DNA of 64,000 bases from Pelomonas sp. Root405 (GTDB taxonomy: Bacteria > Pseudomonadota > Gammaproteobacteria > Burkholderiales > Burkholderiaceae_C), in assembly GCF_001425165.1 (NCBI RefSeq), contig NZ_LMDU01000001.1:156075-220074 (forward strand). Direction: 5' to 3'. Every line of letters begins with the position of its first letter. Within the stretch, counting starts at the first letter, position 1. This document shows, in pieces, positions 42,934-50,979 of this stretch. A program made the translations under genes and the position numbers. The notes under the pieces were generated by a model, which saw only the letters and a program-made list of their open reading frames with translations, ran no database searches and had not been told where the DNA came from.

Positions 42934-43281
42934 CTACGCCGCCTCCAGCATGAACTCCACCTTCACGGCATCGAAAGGGAACTCGACGCCGCCGAAGGGC
43001 GTCCGACTGAGCACGCCAGCGTCCAACAAGGTTTTCACGTCGCCATGCACCGCCTTCACATCACGGCCAACGCGCCTTGCTGCCTCGCGGATGGACATGG
43101 AACCCGCGCCACACATGGCCTTGAGCAACTCCCAACGCTTGGCCGTCAGCACTTGCCACAGCAACTCAGGCGTGGCAAAGCCGATGCGGGCTTCACGCTC
43201 GGCACGGCCTGAGTGCATGGCGCGGGCCGCGTCGGCAAGCGTGTCGGACAGGGATCGAACCTCAAGAATGACCGTGTTCAT
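42934..43281 (-). CDS. TumA-like antitoxin / winged-helix DNA-binding protein
   Basis: A 115-residue protein with a C-terminal helix-turn-helix (FATPELLWQVLTAKRWELLK, GSMSIREAARRVGRDVKAVH, VKTLLDAGVL). It matches the HVO_A0114-type DNA-binding proteins that act as antitoxin to TumE (DUF6516) toxins. The gene preceding it on the same strand is indeed the end of a TumE-like gene, overlapping by 20 bases. GAGGTGG lies before the ATG. Appears intact. Confidence 0.78.
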   Translation of the reverse strand: MNTVILEVRSLSDTLADAARAMHSGRAEREARIGFATPELLWQVLTAKRWELLKAMCGAGSMSIREAARRVGRDVKAVHGDVKTLLDAGVLSRTPFGGVEFPFDAVKVEFMLEAA

Positions 43282-43432
43282 GATTCCACCTCGCAATGTC
43301 AGCGTTGAAGTCGAGCATCAACTGTTCCGGCTTTGAGAAGACGTACGCCATCTCCTGCGTCCCGAAGTGGCGGTGATCGCCCTTGCCGCGCTCGTTGTCG
43401 TATCTCAACACGCACCCAACGCGGCGAACCAC
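43262..43432 (-). pseudogene. TumE-family (DUF6516) toxin, N-terminally truncated
   Basis: The frame gives a 56-residue product if read from the GTG at 43432. It holds the TumE core CVLRYDNERGKGDHRHFGT, then EMAYVFSKPEQLMLDFNADI. Complete family members have about 50 more residues before the RYDNE motif. Here a TGA lies just upstream and the metallophosphoesterase gene ends 4 bases away, so the N-terminal half is gone. Overlap with the antitoxin gene is the usual toxin-antitoxin arrangement. Confidence 0.72.
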
Positions 43433-43435
43433 CGC

Positions 43436-45361
43436 TCACGAGACGAACCGGTCACGCACCCGAGGCGCCGTCGCCTCCGCATCGTCGGCCGCCCAGACCG
43501 GCCCGGCTCCTGCATTGCGCTTCCACCGCCGCGGCACCCGATCCAGCGCAATGAACCACGCCGTCAGCCCACCACTCGCATCGATGCGAAACCGCAGGAA
43601 CCCCTTGTGGTCCTGCCCGTCCAGAGCCGCGTAACCGTTGTTGGTCAACAGCCCCAGTTGGGACATCAGCGCCAGGTAGCTGCCGAAGATCAGCGCGCCC
43701 GCCCCCGTGCCGCCGATGAAGACACCGAGGCCCACCAGGCCGGCATGGATGGTCAATCCTCGCAGGCTGTCGCGATTGGGAATCCAATCCCAGTCCCCTA
43801 CCAGCTGATGCAGGCCGAAGGTCAGCGTGAAGATGGCCGCCACGTGCACCACGGCGTGGACGAAGCCGATGCCCCAGGTCGCTCCCCAGCGCCAGGTCTT
43901 GCCGGCGTCGGGCGGCAGCTCGTTGACCGCCTCGCGGCCCATGACCATGCAGCCGAAGGCCATCGCGGCATTGATCACCAGGCTCAAGGGGCTGAACACC
44001 ATGGCCTTGAGCCACAGCGCCGCCGCCAGGCCGTACTCATGCAGGTCGAACTCCCACACCGGCCGGAACAGGTCGGGCACGAAGGAGCGCGTGAAGGGCG
44101 TGGAGTTCAGGTAGGCGTTGAAGCAATAAAGCAGGCCCAGCAGCAGCGCGAAGCTGTAGTTGCCGCGCCAGCCCGTGGGGTCGCGTCGGAACAGTGCCCA
44201 CAGGTTGCCCTTGCAGCCGGCCTTGGAGGTGGCGAGGTCGGGATAGACGGTGGCCTCCTGCCGCTCGAATTCGTCGCCCGGGTGCGCGTCCTCGGTCAGG
44301 CCGATGGCCAGCGATGGGTGCGAGCTGATCGGCTCGGGCGGAATGCAGTCGCGCGTGTCGAACTCGCGCAGCCGCACCGGCCGGGTCGTCGGCTTCGTAT
44401 GCGTCGGGTGCGTGAACGCGCCGCCGGTGCCGCAGGTGACCAAACGGCCCCATGACGCGGACTCCCAGCGCATGTAGTGGTGCAGGTCGCCGGCCAGCCG
44501 CAGCTTGACGCGGCTGCGCAGCAGCCCCTCCAGCCGCTGGTAGCGCTTGGGGTGGCTCTCCTCGGCGCCGTCGCCGATGGGGCGCGTCCAGTAGGGCTCG
44601 GGGTAGATCAGCAGCACGCGGTCGTCCGGCGCGATCTGGTACTCGTGGCCGTCCTCCGTGACCAAGCCGCGTTCGCTCAGCAGCGCCTCGAACTGCTCGT
44701 ACTGGTCGCGGTCGATGTCGTGGTCCAGCGCGAAGTCCAGTCCCAGCGCCCACCAGCCGCCCGGCAGCTTGATGCAGAAATAGGTCTGGCGCTGCGGGAT
44801 CTTGGCGCCCAGCAGCGGTGCCGAGTCGTTGCGGCGCGTGAAGTAGCGGCTGAAGGTGGAGGCCGAGTCCATCCAGTCGTGGTTCTGCGGAATGGCCGCC
44901 AGCGTCAACCGCCGGCCGCGCACGAAGCTGGGTTCATGGCTGTTGCGCACGGCCTCGAACATCTCGACGAAGCGGTAGCGGTAGTCCTGCGTGCTGGCGG
45001 CCGGGTAGGCCAGGTCGCCGCCGAACAGCAGCAGCTGGCCGCGCGGCAGGCGCTCGCCGTCCAAGTGCAGCTCGTTCGCCAGCGCCGCGCTGGCTACGGC
45101 ATAGCAGGCATTGCCGCCGTCGCCCGTGTCGGCGATGAAGTCGAACCAGCAGTTGCCGGCGAAGGCGCCTTCTGACTCGGGCTGGCTGCGGTCGATGACC
45201 TTCATCGGCACCGGCTGGCTCTCGCGGCCGTCGCGGTTGCGCAGCTGGTCCAGCGACGACAGCACCTGGCGCGCAGCCGTCCACAGCACGTCCGGCTGGT
45301 ACCAGGCGACGGGATGGCGTTCGTGGGGCGGGACGGCGCGGCCGAGCTTGGGGGAGGGCAT
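43436..45361 (-). CDS. Metallophosphoesterase with C-terminal membrane region
   Basis: A 641-residue protein. The first 330 residues form a calcineurin-like phosphoesterase: DFIADTGDGGNACYAV, LLLFGGDLAYPAAS, AAIPQNHDWMDS (where the family has GNHD), and AGDLHHYMRW. The C-terminal 250 residues hold about six membrane helices (YSFALLLGLLYCFNAYL, IGFVHAVVHVAAIFTLTFG, LVGLGVFIGGTGAGALIFG). Substrate unknown; similar proteins occur scattered in proteobacteria. ATG at 45361 chosen; codon 1 of a longer frame at 45397 is also possible. The 3' end abuts the truncated TumE gene. Confidence 0.8.
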   Translation of the reverse strand: MPSPKLGRAVPPHERHPVAWYQPDVLWTAARQVLSSLDQLRNRDGRESQPVPMKVIDRSQPESEGAFAGNCWFDFIADTGDGGNACYAVASAALANELHLDGERLPRGQLLLFGGDLAYPAASTQDYRYRFVEMFEAVRNSHEPSFVRGRRLTLAAIPQNHDWMDSASTFSRYFTRRNDSAPLLGAKIPQRQTYFCIKLPGGWWALGLDFALDHDIDRDQYEQFEALLSERGLVTEDGHEYQIAPDDRVLLIYPEPYWTRPIGDGAEESHPKRYQRLEGLLRSRVKLRLAGDLHHYMRWESASWGRLVTCGTGGAFTHPTHTKPTTRPVRLREFDTRDCIPPEPISSHPSLAIGLTEDAHPGDEFERQEATVYPDLATSKAGCKGNLWALFRRDPTGWRGNYSFALLLGLLYCFNAYLNSTPFTRSFVPDLFRPVWEFDLHEYGLAAALWLKAMVFSPLSLVINAAMAFGCMVMGREAVNELPPDAGKTWRWGATWGIGFVHAVVHVAAIFTLTFGLHQLVGDWDWIPNRDSLRGLTIHAGLVGLGVFIGGTGAGALIFGSYLALMSQLGLLTNNGYAALDGQDHKGFLRFRIDASGGLTAWFIALDRVPRRWKRNAGAGPVWAADDAEATAPRVRDRFVS

Positions 45362-45468
45362 GGGGCGGGATGATCGTCGCCTGGGCGGCGACGTCAATAT
45401 CCACCGCCAGAGCTGCGCGTCGGCGCCGTGCGCTACCCTTTCGGGGCCATCACCAACCTCGGTTCAGC

Positions 45469-45765
45469 ATGACCCACCCCGACACCCCGAAAGACGGCGA
45501 CTTTGCCGAGTTCCTCGAGCGCAAGGTTTCCGACGTTTTGCTGGCTGGCGCAGCTGCCGTTGCGCCGGCGGCGCCGGACGGTTTGGCGCCTGACGCCTCG
45601 CCGCAAACTCTCGACGACGTGCTTATCAACGGCGAAGAGCCGACGACGGAGTTGCTGGAGGAGATGGACGCCCTTCGGCAGGCCGCGCCCCTGTCGGACG
45701 AAGAGCTGGCGCGGCAGGCGCTTGAGCACCCTGGTGCTGACGGCGATCCCAGCACGCCGGAGTAG
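45469..45765 (+). CDS. Small acidic protein of unknown function
   Basis: A 98-residue acidic, alanine-rich protein (DGDFAEFLERKVSDVLLAGA, LDDVLINGEEPTTELLEEMD, LSDEELARQALEHPGADGD). It has no signal peptide or membrane segment and no recognised family. Ends 10 bases from the stop of the convergent monooxygenase gene. Confidence 0.55.
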   Translation: MTHPDTPKDGDFAEFLERKVSDVLLAGAAAVAPAAPDGLAPDASPQTLDDVLINGEEPTTELLEEMDALRQAAPLSDEELARQALEHPGADGDPSTPE

Positions 45766-45774
45766 CGTGCCTGA

Positions 45775-47001
45775 CTACCGGCTGCCCTGCGTCCGGTGCC
45801 CCGCCGCGGCCTTGTAAGTGTTGATCTCTGCCGCCACCTCAGCCGGGTCGATGACGTCCTCCAGCCGCGCAAAGCCCTCCGGCGCCAGCGCCTCGACGCG
45901 GTCGAGGATGGCGTCCAGGCCTTCGCGGCGGTTCATCTCGACAATGCGCGCGCACAGCGGGCGGCGCTCGTCCTCATAGGCCGCCAGCGCCGTGTCCAGG
46001 TCGGCGTGGTTCGACAGCGCATCGGCCAGCGCCTGCGCATCCATGACGGCCTGCGTCGCGCCGTTGGAGCCGATTGGGACCATTGGATGCGCCGCATCGC
46101 CCAGCAGCGTCGAGCGGCCGAGCCGCCAGCGCGGCAGCGGGTCACGGTCCACCATGGGCCACTCCAGCATCTGCTCGGCGCGGTTGATCAGGCCGGGCAC
46201 GTCCAGCCAGTCGAAGTGCCAGCGGCCGAAGGTGGGCAACAGGTCGGTGGTGTTGCCGGCGCGGCTCCAGTCGGCGCGGTCGGGTGCGGTGAGGCCGGGC
46301 GTCGGTTCCTGCACGCGGCGGTCGGCAATCCAGTTGATCAGTTGCAGCCCATCAGCACGCGGCGCGCCAATCGGGTAGACGACGAACTTGGCCTGGCTGT
46401 GGCCGGCCTGCACCATCGTGCGGCCGTCCAGGAAGGGCGGCGCCCAGGTCGTGCCGCGCCACATCATGACGCCGCGCCAGCAGGGCGCGCCTTCGTCGGG
46501 CGCCAGCCGCTTGCGCAGCGCGGAATGGATGCCGTCGGCGCCGATGACGAGGTCGGCCGCCTGCTCGCGGGGACCGTCCGCCGTCATGATCTCGGCGATG
46601 GCCTGGCCGCCCTCGTCGCGCACGCCGACAACGCGCTGGCCCGCCAGCACCGTGAGCTTGGCCGAAGCCTCGGCCCACAGGCGCATCTGCAGCTGGCCGC
46701 GGTGGATGCTGAACTGCGGGTGGCTGTAGCCGCCTGCCAGCCCGCGCGCATCGCGGTATATGGCTTGGCCGTGCTTGTTGGCGAACACCAGCGCCGCCGT
46801 CTCGACGGCCATGGTGCGCAGCGCCGGCAGCAGCCCCAGGCCGTCCAGAACGCCGACGGCATGCGGCAACAGGTTGATGCCGACGCCCAGCGGTTTCGGC
46901 TCGCGCACCGACTCCATGACCGTGACGTCATGCCCGCGCGCCTGCAGCGCCAGCGCCGCCGTCAGCCCGCCGATGCCACCGCCTGCAATGAGAACTTTCA
47001 T
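45775..47001 (-). CDS. Flavin-dependent monooxygenase, PhzS-like
   Basis: A 408-residue FAD monooxygenase of the PHBH/PhzS group. The dinucleotide motif GGGIGGLTAALALQARG is at residues 7-23. The DG motif is LVIGADGIHSALRKRL, and the GD motif is LLGDAAHPMVPIGSNGATQ. The stretches KPLGVGINLLPHAV, MWRGTTWAPPFLDGRTM and WPMVDRDPLPRWRLG closely follow PhzS (phenazine carboxylate hydroxylase). No phenazine genes are near, so a different aromatic substrate is likely. Divergent from the MarR gene with a shared palindrome between them. Confidence 0.87.
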   Translation of the reverse strand: MKVLIAGGGIGGLTAALALQARGHDVTVMESVREPKPLGVGINLLPHAVGVLDGLGLLPALRTMAVETAALVFANKHGQAIYRDARGLAGGYSHPQFSIHRGQLQMRLWAEASAKLTVLAGQRVVGVRDEGGQAIAEIMTADGPREQAADLVIGADGIHSALRKRLAPDEGAPCWRGVMMWRGTTWAPPFLDGRTMVQAGHSQAKFVVYPIGAPRADGLQLINWIADRRVQEPTPGLTAPDRADWSRAGNTTDLLPTFGRWHFDWLDVPGLINRAEQMLEWPMVDRDPLPRWRLGRSTLLGDAAHPMVPIGSNGATQAVMDAQALADALSNHADLDTALAAYEDERRPLCARIVEMNRREGLDAILDRVEALAPEGFARLEDVIDPAEVAAEINTYKAAAGHRTQGSR

Positions 47002-47022
47002 GACTTCAGGGTAAGCGAGATG

Positions 47023-47037
47023 GTTGCACTGTGCAAC
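47023..47037. promoter_or_regulatory. MarR-type palindromic operator
   Basis: A perfect palindrome, GTTGCAC-T-GTGCAAC. It lies 21 bases from the monooxygenase start and 12 bases from the marR start, so one dimer could repress both directions. Confidence 0.75.
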
Positions 47038-47049
47038 TAAAACTAACCT

Positions 47050-47577
47050 GTGGACGTGAAGACCGACAGTCCCGACCCCGAAGGCCTGATGCTGCCCGTC
47101 CCCGGCGTGGACTACGGGCCGCTGGACGGGCTGCTGGGCTATGCGCTGCGCCGAGCGCAGAACGCGCTCTATCTCGACTTCTACCGGGCTGCCGCGGAGT
47201 GGGATGTCAGCCCCCAGCGTTTTGCCGCCCTGGTGCTGATCTCACGCAACCCCGGCCTGCGCCAGGGCCTGCTCGGCCAAGCGATGGGCCTGCACCGCAG
47301 CGGCGCGCTGCGCCTGACCGACTGGCTCACCGTCCAGGGCTGGGCCGAGCGCCACGACGCGCCCGGCGATGCGCGCGCCTGGGGCCTGCATCTCACGGCC
47401 ACTGGCAAGCGGCGCCTCGCCAAGCTCGAAGCCGCCGTCGCCGAACACGACCGCGCCCTGTTGGCCGCCCTGGGCGAGCACGGTCCCGCACTCAAGGCCG
47501 GCCTGGACCGCCTGGCCTGGGTGGCCACCGCACAGAGCACCACACCGCAGAACAAACCAAGGAGACAGAAATCATGA
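47050..47577 (+). CDS. MarR-family transcriptional regulator
   Basis: A 175-residue MarR-type winged-helix protein: dimerisation helix (LDGLLGYALRRAQNALYLDF), DNA-binding core (VSPQRFAALVLISRNPGLRQ, LGQAMGLHRSGALRLTDWL), wing (HDAPGDARAWGLHLTATGKR). GTG start at 47050. It probably represses the divergent monooxygenase and its own unit via the palindrome between them; the ligand is likely an aromatic acid. Its TGA overlaps the next ATG. Confidence 0.87.
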   Translation: MDVKTDSPDPEGLMLPVPGVDYGPLDGLLGYALRRAQNALYLDFYRAAAEWDVSPQRFAALVLISRNPGLRQGLLGQAMGLHRSGALRLTDWLTVQGWAERHDAPGDARAWGLHLTATGKRRLAKLEAAVAEHDRALLAALGEHGPALKAGLDRLAWVATAQSTTPQNKPRRQKS

Positions 47578-48548
47578 TGGATCGCCGCCTCGTTCTCGCC
47601 TCACTCGCCGCTTTGCCCACCGTCCTGACAACGGTTGCGCGGGCACAGGGCCAGCCGCCCCGCATCCTCGTCGGCTTCCCCGCCGGCGGCTCGGTCGACG
47701 CGACGGCGCGCCGCGTCGCCGAATTCAGCCGCGGCAAGCTGGCCGAGACCGTGCTTGTCGAGCAGAAGGTGGGCGCCGGCGGCCGCCTCGCCATCGCCGC
47801 GCTGAAGGATGCGGCGCCGGATGGGCAGACGCTGCTGCTCAGCCCGTCGTCCATGTTCACCATCTACCCGCACGCCTACCGCAAGCTGGCCTACAACCCA
47901 GCCACCGACGTCATCCCCGTGGCGCCGCTGGCGCTGTCGACCTGCGGCTTCGGCGTCGGTCCGATGGTGCCCACCACCGTGAAGACGCTGGCCCAGCTGG
48001 CCGACTGGCTGAAGGCCAACCCCGACAAGGCGGCCTACGCCTCGCCGGCGGCCGGTGCGATGCCGCACTTCCTCGGCAATCAGTTCGAGCACGCCGCTGG
48101 GCTGAAGCTGACGCACGCCCCCTACCGCGGCGCCGCCCCCGGCCTGCAGGACCTGATGGGCGGCCAGATCGCCTGTGGCTGTTTCTCCATCGGCGACTTC
48201 GTGCCGCATCTCGCCGCCGGCCGGCTGCGCCTGCTGGGCGTGACCGACAAGGCGCGCTCGCGCTTCGCACCCGACGTGCCCACCTTCGAGGAGCAGGGCT
48301 TCAAGGGCATCGTCGGCGTCGAGAGCTATGGCCTGTACCTGCCGGCCAAGACGCCGCAGGCGATGGTGGACAAGCTGGCCGACATCGCCCGCGCCGCCGT
48401 GCGCGAACCGTCCGTCGTCGAGGCGCTTGCCAAGCTCGGTTTCGAGCCGCTGTCGCTGTCGCCGGCCGACTACGCCAAGCGCCTGGCGGCCGAGCGCGAC
48501 TACTGGGGGCCGGTCGTCAAGGCCTCGGGTTTCTCTTCCGACGATTAG
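47574..48548 (+). CDS. Bug-type tricarboxylate-transporter substrate-binding protein
   Basis: A 324-residue periplasmic binding protein of the Bug/TTT family, abundant in Burkholderiales. Signal peptide MDRRLVLASLAALPTVLTTV to ARA, then ILVGFPAGGSVDATARRVAE, PYRGAAPGLQDLMGGQIACG and LLGVTDKARSRFAPDVPTFE. Such orphan binding proteins bind carboxylates and may signal or serve shared TctAB permeases. AAGGAG lies before the ATG, which overlaps the marR stop. ATG 47577 is also possible. Confidence 0.9.
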   Translation: MMDRRLVLASLAALPTVLTTVARAQGQPPRILVGFPAGGSVDATARRVAEFSRGKLAETVLVEQKVGAGGRLAIAALKDAAPDGQTLLLSPSSMFTIYPHAYRKLAYNPATDVIPVAPLALSTCGFGVGPMVPTTVKTLAQLADWLKANPDKAAYASPAAGAMPHFLGNQFEHAAGLKLTHAPYRGAAPGLQDLMGGQIACGCFSIGDFVPHLAAGRLRLLGVTDKARSRFAPDVPTFEEQGFKGIVGVESYGLYLPAKTPQAMVDKLADIARAAVREPSVVEALAKLGFEPLSLSPADYAKRLAAERDYWGPVVKASGFSSDD

Positions 48549-48554
48549 CATGCC

Positions 48555-48573
48555 GGCTCCACTTCATGGAGCC
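48555..48573 (+). promoter_or_regulatory. Hairpin masking the ribosome binding site of the zincin gene
   Basis: GGCTCC (48555-48560) and GGAGCC (48568-48573) form a 6-base stem around ACTTCAT. The GGAG inside the right arm is the only Shine-Dalgarno for the ATG at 48577. The previous stop codon ends 6 bases upstream of the stem, so ribosomes finishing the binding-protein gene could open it. Confidence 0.5.
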
Positions 48574-48576
48574 TGA

Positions 48577-50979
48577 ATGCCCTGGCGTCGACTGGCTGTT
48601 GGCCTCGCTGTCTGCCTGACCCTGAATGCCGCCACTGCGGCCGCCGACACGAGCCGCTTGCAGGCGCTGCTGACGCAACAGCAGTACGTCGCGGCGCGCC
48701 CTGAGGTCGACGCCTTGCTGCGCGCTCGGCGGCCCGATGCCGCCGAGCGCGCCGTCATCTACCAATGGCTGTTCGCCCGCGACGACGGCGCCGCCATCGA
48801 CCGCCGCACGCGCGCTGTGCTCACCGATGCGAACGCCGACGCCGTTGACCTGCTGGCCGCCGGCCGCCTGGCGCTGGACCGGCGCGATTTCGAGCGTGCG
48901 CGGCTCTGCTTCGAGCAGGCGCTGGCCAAGGCCACGCGGCCGGCCGACAAGGCGCAGGCCTTGCGCGGCCTCGGTCAGCGCCACTACCAGCTGCGGGAGT
49001 TCGATGCTTCGCTGAAGCAACTGGAAGCCGGGCTGGGCCAGGCCCGCACCGCCGACGGCCTGGCGGCGTTGGCCGACACGCTGATTCGCCTCGGCCGCAC
49101 CGAGGACGCCATCGCCGCCGCCGAGGGCGCCGTCGCGCTGAACCGCCACCACGAGGCCGCCCGCTACCTGCTGGGCAACGGCTATGTGCGCGAGAACTAC
49201 ACGCAGCTCGCGGCCCGGCTGGGCGACGGCTTCGCACCGCTGCTGGCCGACGTGCGGCGCGCGTCCGATGCCTTCGAGAAGGGCGATTTCGACGCGGCGC
49301 TGGCCCTCAGCCTGGCCGTGCTCGAACGCTGCCCGCAGCTCGGCCGGGCGCACGCCATTGCGGCCAAGGCGCTGGAGTCGCAGCGCTTCGCCATCGACGT
49401 GCACCGTGCCGCCTACGAGCGCCGCTTCAAGGCGGCACGCATGCCCGTCGTGCCCGGCATCGAGAAGTACGTGCTGAACTGGCAAGACCTGTCACCGCGT
49501 CACCAGAAGCGTGTCGCGCTGTCCATCGCGCCGTGGAAGGCCTTCATCCCCGTCCTCGTCGAAGGCGGCGCCACCCACTTCATCAAGCCGATGTGGATGC
49601 GCCTGTCCGAGACACCGCAGGCCCATGCGCTGAAGGATGCCCGCATCGACTACGACTCGCGCCTGTGGGACGACGTGCGCGGCATGGGCGGCCACTTCAC
49701 GGTCACCGGCATCGAGGACGTGGAGCGCAATATCTTCGACAAGTACAACACCGTGCTGCACGAGTTGACCCACCAGGTGCACGGCGTGCTGACGGCCGAC
49801 CAGGCGCGCGAGATCGAGGCGCTTTACCAGCAGGCCAAGGCGCGCGAGGCCCGCACGCGCAACGGTTTCCTGTCGCGCTATGCCGGCGGCTCGGTGTGGG
49901 AGTACTTTGCCGAGGGCGCCAATGCCGAGGCATCGCCCAGACGCGATGCCTATGACGGCCGCGAGATCGTGCGCGAACGCCTCGTCGCGATGGACCCGGC
50001 GTTGCGCGCGTTGGTGAAGCGCCTGTTCGCCCAGCGCGACACGCGGGCCAGCCTGCCCATCGCCCTCGTCAATGCCGGCAGTCAGCAGCTGGAGGACGGC
50101 AAGTTGAGCGACGCCAAGCCGCTGTTCGAGCGCGCCTTGAAGCTGGCGCCCAGCGATGAACGTGCGCTGGCTGCCCAACTGAACGTACTGGCCATTGAAG
50201 GCCGCGGCGCCAGTGACCTGGCCGCACGTGAGCTCGCCGCCCACCCGCGCAGCGGTGTGCTGCGCGTCGGCGTGGCCGATGCGCTCTGGCATGGCGGCCG
50301 GCCGCTGGCTGCCGAGGTCGTGCCCGCATTGGCCCGCGACGTGGAGGCATTGAAGGGCGAGGACCGCTTCCGTGTCGACCTGGCCCTGGCCGACCACCAT
50401 CGCCGCCTCGGCGACGTGCCCCGCGCGTTGGCTGCCTACCAGGCGGTGCTGGCCTACCAGGGCGACCAGCCGGAGGCGCTGTGGGGCCGCGCGGCGACGC
50501 TGGCGCTGGCCGAGCGTTGGGACGAGGCCTTTGCCCAGTACGAGGCGGTGCTGCGCCTGCGCACCGGCCTCGTGCCGCTGCGCCGCGACTACGCGCTGGA
50601 CCTGCTGCGCGCCGGCCGCCGTGATGCCGCGCGCGAGCAGGTCAAGGCGGCGTTGCTGCTGGACCCCCGCGACCCCGACACGCTGGCGTTGAAGGGTTGG
50701 CTGGCACTGGCCGATGGTGACGCCGCTGCCGCGCGGCGCACGGCCGATGAGGCGTTGGCGCTGGGCCCGTGGAGCGACCTCGCGGTGATCGTGCAGGCTG
50801 CCGCGCTGCAGTCGCTGGGCCAGCCCGATGCCGCGCAGGCCGCGCTCGCCCCGCTGAGGCAGCGCATCGCCGGCGGTGCGCCGCCGCGCTATGTCTACCG
50901 GCCCGAGAAGTCGGGCTGGTTCTCCGTGCACCAGTTGCCGGCCAATGAGCGGCGTGTCATGGAGATGCTCGTCAAGTGA
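48577..50979 (+). CDS. Exported TPR protein with embedded zincin peptidase motif
   Basis: An 800-residue exported protein. Signal peptide (RRLAVGLAVCLTLNAATAAA), TPR-like helical repeats in residues 25-270, a central domain with the zinc signature H395-E-L-T-H399 (TVLHELTHQVHG) and a probable third ligand E446 in WEYFAEGANAEASPRRDAYD, then further TPR repeats from about residue 495 to 780 (LEDGKLSDAKPLFERALKLA, GDVPRALAAYQAVLAYQGDQ). The order repeats-gluzincin-repeats is unusual. It would act on proteins or peptides in the periplasm; substrate unknown. Its stop overlaps the FUSC start. Confidence 0.8.
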   Translation: MPWRRLAVGLAVCLTLNAATAAADTSRLQALLTQQQYVAARPEVDALLRARRPDAAERAVIYQWLFARDDGAAIDRRTRAVLTDANADAVDLLAAGRLALDRRDFERARLCFEQALAKATRPADKAQALRGLGQRHYQLREFDASLKQLEAGLGQARTADGLAALADTLIRLGRTEDAIAAAEGAVALNRHHEAARYLLGNGYVRENYTQLAARLGDGFAPLLADVRRASDAFEKGDFDAALALSLAVLERCPQLGRAHAIAAKALESQRFAIDVHRAAYERRFKAARMPVVPGIEKYVLNWQDLSPRHQKRVALSIAPWKAFIPVLVEGGATHFIKPMWMRLSETPQAHALKDARIDYDSRLWDDVRGMGGHFTVTGIEDVERNIFDKYNTVLHELTHQVHGVLTADQAREIEALYQQAKAREARTRNGFLSRYAGGSVWEYFAEGANAEASPRRDAYDGREIVRERLVAMDPALRALVKRLFAQRDTRASLPIALVNAGSQQLEDGKLSDAKPLFERALKLAPSDERALAAQLNVLAIEGRGASDLAARELAAHPRSGVLRVGVADALWHGGRPLAAEVVPALARDVEALKGEDRFRVDLALADHHRRLGDVPRALAAYQAVLAYQGDQPEALWGRAATLALAERWDEAFAQYEAVLRLRTGLVPLRRDYALDLLRAGRRDAAREQVKAALLLDPRDPDTLALKGWLALADGDAAAARRTADEALALGPWSDLAVIVQAAALQSLGQPDAAQAALAPLRQRIAGGAPPRYVYRPEKSGWFSVHQLPANERRVMEMLVK

